A DNA stretch of 7,797 nt, from contig DRKK01000181.1 in assembly GCA_011051815.1 (NCBI GenBank), positions 1 to 7,797 on the forward strand. The letters run 5' to 3'. Origin of the DNA: Sphingomonadales bacterium. Its GTDB lineage: Bacteria; Pseudomonadota; Alphaproteobacteria; Sphingomonadales; Emcibacteraceae. A program made the position numbers and the translations under genes. Positions 1-5,946 of this stretch are shown in pieces; position 1 is the stretch's first letter; every line of letters begins with the position of its first letter. The notes under the pieces were generated by a model. It was given only the letters and a program-made list of their open reading frames with translations, made no database searches and had not been told where the DNA came from.

Positions 1-1
1 G

Positions 2-562
2 GATATGCCGACCATCGGCGCGCCCTATGCGCCGGACCCTGACGGCTATGTCAATGCCGCTGATCTGGTGGGTGGACTCAAGAAAATCGGTGATTTCCGC
101 CTGTCCGTGGCCGCCTATCCCGAAAGCCATCCGGATTCTGAAAATGTTGAGGCGGATATAGACAATCTGAAACGGAAAATAGATGCCGGTGCTGATCAGG
201 CGATCACCCAGTATTTTTTCGATGTGGATATGTATCTGCGCTTTATGGACCGGGTTCTGGCCGCCGGAATTACGGTGCCGATCATACCGGGTATTATGCC
301 GGTAACTAATTTTGCTCAGGCAAAGAATTTCTCCGCCCGGTGCGGCACCAGTATCCCCAAATGGCTGGAAAAGCTGTTTGAGGGACTGGACGACCGTCCG
401 GAAATCCGCCGTCATGTGGCGGCAACAGTGGCGGCGGAACAATGTATGCGGCTCTATCGGGGCGGGGTGAAGCAATTTCATTTCTATACCCTGAACCGAT
501 CAGAACTTACGGCAACCATTTGTCATTTTTTAGGGCTCAGGCCCACGGGAGACGCCTCATGA
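2..562 (+). CDS. metF: 5,10-methylenetetrahydrofolate reductase, 3' part (5' end outside window)
   Basis: MetF is a cytosolic FAD enzyme that reduces 5,10-methylene-THF to 5-methyl-THF, the methyl donor used by methionine synthase. Only the last 186 residues are present; the family is usually about 290-300 residues, so roughly 120 are missing upstream. The reading frame is open from base 2, and the first codon is the Asp of a G-D-x-P motif that aligns with E. coli Asp120, next to the flavin. Further family signatures are [29 protein letters not shown] (its Gln matches folate-binding Gln183 of E. coli), IIPGIMPV and [10 protein letters not shown] near the C-terminus. The spacing after the first Asp is about six residues longer than in E. 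coli. The stop codon TGA (560-562) overlaps the ATG of the next gene by four bases, so the two genes are probably co-transcribed and translationally coupled. The internal ATG at base 5 is not the real start. Family identity is very secure. Confidence 0.96.
   Translation, partial: DMPTIGAPYAPDPDGYVNAADLVGGLKKIGDFRLSVAAYPESHPDSENVEADIDNLKRKIDAGADQAITQYFFDVDMYLRFMDRVLAAGITVPIIPGIMPVTNFAQAKNFSARCGTSIPKWLEKLFEGLDDRPEIRRHVAATVAAEQCMRLYRGGVKQFHFYTLNRSELTATICHFLGLRPTGDAS
547..551 (+). promoter_or_regulatory. Shine-Dalgarno sequence for the first metH gene
   Basis: GGGAG lies seven bases upstream of the ATG at 559, inside the last codons of metF. It supports 559 as the start instead of the in-frame ATG at 442, which would add 39 residues encoded entirely within metF and lacking any resemblance to MetH. 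Confidence 0.65.
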
Positions 563-1611
563 GCGATCAGTTAAAACAGGCTTTGGCCAACAGGATATTG
601 GTGCTGGACGGGGCCATGGGCACCATGATTCAGCGTCACAAGCTGGATGAGGCGGGCTATCGCGGCACGCGCTTTGCCGACTGGCCGCAGGATGTGAAGG
701 GCAATAATGACCTGCTCACCCTGACTCAGCCGGATATTATCAAGGATATTCACCGGCAATATTATGCCGCCGGGGCCGATATGGTGGAAACCAATACCTT
801 TAATTCCACCCGCGTGTCACAGGCCGATTACGGCATGGAAGACCTGACCTATGAGCTGAATAAAGAGGGCGCGTGCCTTGCGCGCGCGGTGGCCGATGAA
901 TTCAGCATTCGTGAGCCGGACAAGCCGCGCTTTGTGGTTGGCACTCTTGGCCCAACAAGCCGCACGGCCTCCCTGTCGCCGGATGTGAATAACCCGGCCT
1001 TTCGCAATATCACCTTTGATGAACTGGTGGAAAATTACACCGAATCCACCAAAGGCCTGATCGAGGGCGGCGCGGACATCATTATGATTGAAACCATTTT
1101 TGACACGCTGAACGCCAAGGCGGCGATCTTTGCCATTCAAAAGGTTTTTAACGAGATGAACCGGGAATTGCCGATCATGATTTCCGGCACCATAACGGAT
1201 GCGTCCGGGCGTACTTTGTCCGGCCAGACCGCAGAAGCCTTCTGGTATTCGGTGCGCCATGCCAACCCCTTGTCCATTGGCTTTAACTGTGCCCTTGGGG
1301 CGGCGGAGTTGCGTCAGCATATTGTCTCCGTATCCAAAATTGCCAATGTCTTTGTCTCGGCCCATCCCAACGCGGGTCTGCCCAATGAGATGGGGGAATA
1401 TGACGAAAGTCCGGCGGATATGGCGGGACAGCTGAAAGAATGGGCGGCCAGTGGCCTGCTGAATATTATTGGTGGCTGTTGCGGGACGGAACCATCCCAC
1501 ATCAAGGCCATAGCCGAGGCGGTAGCGGATGAGAAACCGCGCGCCATCCCGGAAATAGACCGGCATATGAGGCTCGCGGGTCTTGAGCCATTTGAGGTGA
1601 TTCAACAATGA
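559..1611 (+). CDS. metH: Methionine synthase, homocysteine S-methyltransferase domain protein (N-terminal piece of split MetH)
   Basis: This 350-residue protein corresponds to the homocysteine-binding module of cobalamin-dependent methionine synthase. The module binds and activates homocysteine on zinc so that it can take the methyl group from methylcobalamin. The (beta/alpha)8 S-methyltransferase domain fills most of the protein. It opens with [10 protein letters not shown] (about residues 13-22), followed by [30 protein letters not shown] and [19 protein letters not shown]. All three zinc ligands are present: Cys244 in FNCALG and Cys307-Cys308 in GGCCGT, matching E. coli Cys247, Cys310 and Cys311. 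The protein stops just after [13 protein letters not shown], where E. coli MetH runs on through a linker into its folate domain. The start at 559 is chosen from the alignment with MetH N-termini and from a GGGAG ribosome site. It overlaps metF by 4 bases and the next gene by 4 bases. The protein cannot make methionine alone because it lacks folate and cobalamin domains, so it presumably works with the downstream product. A stand-alone methyltransferase such as MmuM or BHMT is less likely, given the near-colinear match to MetH. Confidence 0.95.
   Translation: MSDQLKQALANRILVLDGAMGTMIQRHKLDEAGYRGTRFADWPQDVKGNNDLLTLTQPDIIKDIHRQYYAAGADMVETNTFNSTRVSQADYGMEDLTYELNKEGACLARAVADEFSIREPDKPRFVVGTLGPTSRTASLSPDVNNPAFRNITFDELVENYTESTKGLIEGGADIIMIETIFDTLNAKAAIFAIQKVFNEMNRELPIMISGTITDASGRTLSGQTAEAFWYSVRHANPLSIGFNCALGAAELRQHIVSVSKIANVFVSAHPNAGLPNEMGEYDESPADMAGQLKEWAASGLLNIIGGCCGTEPSHIKAIAEAVADEKPRAIPEIDRHMRLAGLEPFEVIQQ
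1594..1601 (+). promoter_or_regulatory. Strong Shine-Dalgarno sequence for the second metH gene
   Basis: GAGGTGAT is an eight-base match to the complement of the 16S rRNA 3' end (consensus AAGGAGGTGATC). It ends six bases before the ATG at 1608 and lies inside the final codons of the first metH gene. Its strength indicates that the second metH gene is initiated in its own right, in addition to any coupling through the ATGA overlap. Confidence 0.75.
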
Positions 1612-4256
1612 AGACCAAAGAAATTAAAAAAAGTCCAATTTTTATAAATGTTGGTGAGCGCACCAATGTAACCGGCTCGGCAAAATTTAAAAAGCTGATC
1701 CTGAACGGTGATTTCGCCGAAGCCCTTGATGTGGCGCGCCAACAGGTGGAAGCCGGGGCGCAGATCATTGATGTGAATATGGATGAGGCCATGCTCGACA
1801 GTGAGCAGGCCATGGTGACTTTTCTCAACCTGATCGCGTCCGAACCGGATATTTCCCGGGTGCCGATCATGATCGACAGCTCCAAATGGTCGGTGATAGA
1901 GGCCGGCCTGAAATGCGTTCAGGGCAAGGCTGTGGTCAATAGTATCTCCATGAAGGAAGGCGTTGAAAATTTCAAAAAACAAGCCACGCTGATCAAAAAT
2001 TATGGCGCGGCAGCGGTGGTCATGGCCTTTGACGAAGACGGACAGGCAGATACTCGGGACCGGAAAGTTGAAATCTGCACCAAATCCTATGACATATTGG
2101 TCAATGAGGTCGGTTTCCCGCCGGAAGATATTATCTTTGACCCCAATATCTTTGCGGTCGCCACCGGGATTGAGGACCATAACAATTACGGCGTTGACTT
2201 CATCGAAGCCACCCGCATCATTAAGGAAACTCTGCCCTTTTGCCATGTCTCCGGCGGGGTCAGCAATGTGTCTTTTTCCTTTCGGGGCAATAATCCGGTG
2301 CGCGAAGCCATGCATAGTGTCTTTCTCTATCATGCCATCACGGCGGGTATGGATATGGGCATTGTCAATGCAGGCCTGATCACGGTCTATTCAGAAATTG
2401 ATGAAGAACTTCGGGAACGGGTAGAGGATGTGATCCTCAACCGCCGCGCGGATGCCACCGACCGTCTTCTGGATATTGCCGAAAAATTCAGGGGTGAAAA
2501 GGGCGTTCAAATCACCGAAGACCTGAGCTGGCGTGAAAAGTCCGTGGCCGAACGGCTGTCCCATTCTCTGGTCAAGGGAATTACCGCCTATATTGAAGAG
2601 GACACCGAAGAGGCGCGCAAGGAATATGCGCAGGCGTTGGAGGTTATCGAAGGCCCGCTTATGGACGGTATGAATCGGGTCGGCGACCTGTTTGGCTCGG
2701 GCCAGATGTTCCTGCCTCAGGTGGTGAAATCTGCCCGGGTGATGAAACAATCGGTGGCCTATCTGTTGCCGTTTATTGAGGCGGAAAAGGCAAAATCCGG
2801 CGGGATAAGCACCAAGGGCAAAATCCTTATGGCCACGGTCAAGGGCGATGTTCATGACATCGGCAAGAATATTGTCGGTGTAGTTCTGCAATGCAATAAT
2901 TACGAGATCGTCGATCTGGGGGTTATGGTGCCTTATGATAAAATTCTGAAGACAGCAAAAGAGGAAAAGGTTGACATCATCGGCCTGTCAGGCCTGATCA
3001 CGCCATCTCTGGAAGAAATGTCACAGGTGGCCAGCGAAATGCAGCGCCAAGATTTCACCATTCCGGTGATGATCGGCGGGGCAACCACCTCAAAGGTACA
3101 TACGGCGGTTAAAATCGCGCCCAATTATGACCATCCGGTGATCCATGTTCTGGACGCGTCCCGCGCGGTGGGCGTGGCCAGCAATTTGCTCAGCGATACC
3201 CTGAAAGCCGACTATGTGGCCAAGGTTGCCAATGAATATCAGGATGTGCGCGACCGCCATGCGCGGAAGAAATCTTCGAAAAACCGGATCACCATTGGCG
3301 AATGCCGGGCCAATAAATTTCCCATTGACTGGGCCACCTATACCCCGCCGAAACCGTCCTTTCTGGGGGTTAAGTCTTTCGACGATTATGATCTGGGCAA
3401 GCTGGTGGATTGCATTGACTGGACGCCATTTTTCCGCACATGGGAACTTGCGGGTACTTATCCCAAGATTTTGAGAGATAACGTGGTGGGCGAGATTGCC
3501 AGCAATCTTTTCCATGATGCGGAGGCTATGCTGAAATCCATACAGGATGAAAAATGGCTGACCGCGCGGGCCGTGATCGGTTTCTGGCCAGCAGCCTCTG
3601 TGGGCGATGATGTGGCCCTCTATACTGATGACAACCGAACTGAAATTCTCGACAAGGTGCCTTTCCTGCGCCAGCAAATCCGCAAACGCGAAGGCAGTTA
3701 CAATATGTGTCTGGCCGACTATGTGGCTCCCCAGGACAGCGGCAAAGCCGATTATCTGGGCGGCTTCGTAGTGACAACGGGCATCGGCATTGAGGAAAAG
3801 CTGAAAGAATTTCAGGCCACTTTCGATGATTTTAATGATATTCTCTTGAAATCACTGGCCGACCGTCTGGCAGAGGCCTTTGCTGAACATATGCATCAAC
3901 AGGTCCGCCGGGAATATTGGGGCTATGCGCCGGATGAGGCCCTGAGTAATGAGGAATTGATCCGTGAGCGTTATGACGGTATTCGCCCCGCACCGGGCTA
4001 TCCGGCCTGCCCGGACCATACCACAAAACCGGCCCTGTTCAAGCTGCTGGACGGCACCAATAATGCCGGTGTCACCCTGACCGACAGCATGGCCATGTTG
4101 CCGACGGCATCTGTTTCCGGCTATTATTTCAGTCACCCGAAATCCCAATATTTCGGTATCGGCAAAATCGCCGAAGACCAGCTGGAAGATTACGCCAAAC
4201 GCCGTAACATGGACCTAGAGGAAGCAAGGCGCTGGTTATCCAGTAATATTATATAA
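1608..4256 (+). CDS. metH: Methionine synthase, folate-cobalamin-activation protein (C-terminal piece of split MetH)
   Basis: This 882-residue protein holds the rest of cobalamin-dependent methionine synthase. It binds 5-methyl-THF, carries cobalamin as methyl shuttle, and reactivates oxidised cobalamin with SAM and reduced flavodoxin or a similar donor. After a lysine-rich leader (MKTKEIKKS) come these domains. (1) The pterin-binding domain spans about residues 10-300, with [32 protein letters not shown] and [14 protein letters not shown]. (2) The cobalamin cap spans about 305-395, with Phe362 and Phe368 matching E. coli Phe708 and Phe714. (3) The Rossmann cobalamin domain spans about 400-540. 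It has DVHDIG (Asp414, axial ligand His416 matching His759) and LSGLITPS (Ser461, Thr465, Ser467, matching Ser804, Thr808, Ser810). (4) The activation domain spans about 560-882. It has DWTPFF (Asp604, matching Asp946), [10 protein letters not shown] (Arg793, matching Arg1134) and GYYFSHP. No key residue I could place is missing. Combined with the preceding gene the total is 1232 residues, close to the 1227 of E. coli MetH. The start at 1608 overlaps the upstream stop as ATGA and has a strong ribosome site. Confidence 0.97.
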   Translation: MKTKEIKKSPIFINVGERTNVTGSAKFKKLILNGDFAEALDVARQQVEAGAQIIDVNMDEAMLDSEQAMVTFLNLIASEPDISRVPIMIDSSKWSVIEAGLKCVQGKAVVNSISMKEGVENFKKQATLIKNYGAAAVVMAFDEDGQADTRDRKVEICTKSYDILVNEVGFPPEDIIFDPNIFAVATGIEDHNNYGVDFIEATRIIKETLPFCHVSGGVSNVSFSFRGNNPVREAMHSVFLYHAITAGMDMGIVNAGLITVYSEIDEELRERVEDVILNRRADATDRLLDIAEKFRGEKGVQITEDLSWREKSVAERLSHSLVKGITAYIEEDTEEARKEYAQALEVIEGPLMDGMNRVGDLFGSGQMFLPQVVKSARVMKQSVAYLLPFIEAEKAKSGGISTKGKILMATVKGDVHDIGKNIVGVVLQCNNYEIVDLGVMVPYDKILKTAKEEKVDIIGLSGLITPSLEEMSQVASEMQRQDFTIPVMIGGATTSKVHTAVKIAPNYDHPVIHVLDASRAVGVASNLLSDTLKADYVAKVANEYQDVRDRHARKKSSKNRITIGECRANKFPIDWATYTPPKPSFLGVKSFDDYDLGKLVDCIDWTPFFRTWELAGTYPKILRDNVVGEIASNLFHDAEAMLKSIQDEKWLTARAVIGFWPAASVGDDVALYTDDNRTEILDKVPFLRQQIRKREGSYNMCLADYVAPQDSGKADYLGGFVVTTGIGIEEKLKEFQATFDDFNDILLKSLADRLAEAFAEHMHQQVRREYWGYAPDEALSNEELIRERYDGIRPAPGYPACPDHTTKPALFKLLDGTNNAGVTLTDSMAMLPTASVSGYYFSHPKSQYFGIGKIAEDQLEDYAKRRNMDLEEARRWLSSNII

Positions 4257-4262
4257 GAACGG

Positions 4263-4294
4263 TATTTCCTGACGTTTTCTCACGTCAGGAAATA
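4263..4294. terminator. Perfect inverted repeat at the convergent gene junction, candidate bidirectional transcript-end hairpin
   Basis: The arms TATTTCCTGACGT (4263-4275) and ACGTCAGGAAATA (4282-4294) are exact reverse complements: 13 bp with a 6-base loop (4276-4281). The left arm starts six bases after the metH stop codon. The right arm covers the last codons and stop (4280-4282) of the opposing hyuB gene. The position between converging operons fits a shared terminator or a 3'-end stabilising structure. However, neither strand has a T-tract after the hairpin (the + strand continues with A's), so it is not a classical intrinsic terminator. For hyuB the ribosome reaching the stop codon would disrupt the stem, so a role for the metH transcript is more plausible. 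Function is inferred; the repeat itself is directly visible. Confidence 0.5.
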
Positions 4295-5944
4295 AAAATC
4301 TGCCGCCTGTTTCTCTGTGATATAGCCATTTTTTATGTCGGACAAAACCTGCGCTTTCGGGCGGCGTTTGGGGTCGCCGTAGCCGCCGCCGGTGCCGGTA
4401 TAAAGCCGGACCACTTCGCCCTTTTCAACGGCGATGCCCGTACACATATGGTGGCGTTCCACCTTGCCATCTTTACGTAAAATCAGCGCATAGTTATTGG
4501 AGCCTTCCTGCCCGCCCTCCATGGCCCAGGGCCGGGAGATGGTCTGGGACGCCGCATAGGTCAGATAGGCCACATCAGACGTAATTTTATAGTCCAGCAC
4601 AACCCCCTTGCCGCCGCGATATTCGCCCGCGCCGCCGTCCGCATCATGGAAGGCATATTGTTCCACCTGTACGCCGTACCGGCTTTCAAATAGTTCCGTG
4701 GGGATATTAAACGTCTCGCCATTGGCACAGCAGAATTGACCATTGTCACCGTCACAGCCCTGACTTGCCCCCCAGCCACCGACCAGCGGTTCCCCCATCA
4801 CGAACAGCTCCCCCGTATCCGGGTGATTGCCGCTGAGGAAAGTGGCGCCCACGCTGCGCTGATGTCCGGCGGGCAGGCGGTCCGGCATGACCGGGGCCAA
4901 GGCCTTCCACATCACATCAATGGCCGCGATCAGCGGTTCATAATAGAGTGATACCGGGGCCGGCGACTGGGCGCTGATGATGGTCCCCATGGGACATATG
5001 ATCTCCAGCGCGCGAAAACAGCCGCCGTTGGCCGGAATTTCGGAATCCGTCACCGCCTTGAACAGGCAACGCGCACCGGTCACAAGGCCGGTATAAGAAC
5101 AGTTGATCGGCCCCGCAACCTGCGCGTCCGTACCGGTATAATCGGCGATCATTTTACCATCCCTGATGGTGACCTTCACCCGAACCGTGAACGGCCCGTT
5201 GCCCAGCCCGTCATCCTCTACAATGCCCTCGGCCTCATATTCGCCCTGAGGCAGTTTCAGAAGCTCGGCCTCGGTCATGCGCTCACCGTAATTCAACAAT
5301 TCCACCATGGCATGAAGCACCGACGGCCTGTCGTATTTTTCGATCAGCTCAAGAATACGTCTGGCCCCGACCCGCGCCGCCGCCACGCCCGCATGCATAT
5401 CGCCCAGCGTGCTTTCGGGCAGGCGCACATTGGCCTCGATAATGCCCACAAGGGCCTCATTGATCCGGCCCTCATCATAAAGCTTCAGGAATTTAAAATG
5501 CAGGCCCTCCTGAAAAATTTCCGTGGCTCTGGTGGAGACACTGCCCGGTTCGGTGCCGCCGACCTCTGTCCAATGGGCCTTGTTGACGGTGAAAGCAACC
5601 AGTTTATCCTCATGAAATACCGGCAGGATAATCACCACATCCGACAGATGGGTGCCACCGCCCAGATAGGGGGAATTGGTGATAATCACATCACCGGGGC
5701 GAATATCGCCTTCATTTGGAAAACGCTCTAATGCGCTTTGCACGGCGGTGTCCAGCGTGGCCAGAAAGGCCGTGACCCCATTACCCTGCGCCAGAAGATT
5801 GCCCTGCGCATCGGTGGCACCGACGGCGAAATCCGTGGTTTCATAAATGATCGGGCTCATGCTGGTCCGGACCATGGCGTTGAACATTTCATCGCCCAGC
5901 GCGACCAGTGAATCCTTGATAATTTCCGTGGTGAAAATGTCCAT
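4280..5944 (-). CDS. hyuB: Hydantoinase B/oxoprolinase family protein (beta subunit)
   Basis: This complete 554-residue protein is the B subunit of an ATP-dependent amidohydrolase or carboxylase of the HyuA/HyuB family (N-methylhydantoinase, 5-oxoprolinase, caprolactamase, acetone/acetophenone carboxylase). In this family the A subunit phosphorylates the substrate and the B subunit completes the chemistry at a metal site. The hydantoinase B domain covers nearly the whole length. It begins with TTEIIKDSLVALGDEM, then SPIIYETTDFAVG, LAQGNGVTAFLATLD, GDVIITNSPYLGGGTHLSD and NKAHWTEVGG. Asp38, His99, Asp102 and His124 fall where the metal ligands of the caprolactamase beta subunit are expected; this comparison is from memory. 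Near the C-terminus is the typical TGTGGGYGDP (about residues 515-525). No signal peptide or membrane segment is visible, so it should be cytosolic. It starts 2 bases after the hyuA stop, with AAGGGGG seven bases before its ATG. Length and motifs look intact. The specific substrate is not determined, and the symbol reflects family membership only. Confidence 0.9.
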   Translation of the reverse strand: MDIFTTEIIKDSLVALGDEMFNAMVRTSMSPIIYETTDFAVGATDAQGNLLAQGNGVTAFLATLDTAVQSALERFPNEGDIRPGDVIITNSPYLGGGTHLSDVVIILPVFHEDKLVAFTVNKAHWTEVGGTEPGSVSTRATEIFQEGLHFKFLKLYDEGRINEALVGIIEANVRLPESTLGDMHAGVAAARVGARRILELIEKYDRPSVLHAMVELLNYGERMTEAELLKLPQGEYEAEGIVEDDGLGNGPFTVRVKVTIRDGKMIADYTGTDAQVAGPINCSYTGLVTGARCLFKAVTDSEIPANGGCFRALEIICPMGTIISAQSPAPVSLYYEPLIAAIDVMWKALAPVMPDRLPAGHQRSVGATFLSGNHPDTGELFVMGEPLVGGWGASQGCDGDNGQFCCANGETFNIPTELFESRYGVQVEQYAFHDADGGAGEYRGGKGVVLDYKITSDVAYLTYAASQTISRPWAMEGGQEGSNNYALILRKDGKVERHHMCTGIAVEKGEVVRLYTGTGGGYGDPKRRPKAQVLSDIKNGYITEKQAADFYFLT

Positions 5945-5946
5945 AT

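Noticed and set aside
442..558. In-frame upstream extension of the first metH gene from the ATG at 442
   Set aside because: These 39 codons lie entirely inside metF, resemble no MetH N-terminus and lack a convincing ribosome site. The ATG at 559 has GGGAG at good spacing and the expected N-terminal sequence.
1..558. SAM riboswitch or MetJ/MetR-type operator controlling the met operon
   Set aside because: The window starts inside metF, so the operon leader is not present. No such element was recognised in the bases available.
1600..1615. metH disrupted by a frameshift (pseudogene)
   Set aside because: The break is in an inter-domain linker, both parts are full and intact, and the second has a strong ribosome site and an ATGA overlap. 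Divided MetH is a known alphaproteobacterial arrangement.
817..2333. Two long overlapping minus-strand open frames (263 and 243 codons) opposite metH
   Set aside because: They lie antisense to strongly conserved metH domains, and their translations resemble no family I recognise. Long antisense frames arise readily from the codon bias of the real gene.
4257..4279. Small RNA or small gene in the metH-hyuB gap
   Set aside because: The gap is only 23 bases and is mostly occupied by the inverted repeat; no coding or RNA gene fits.
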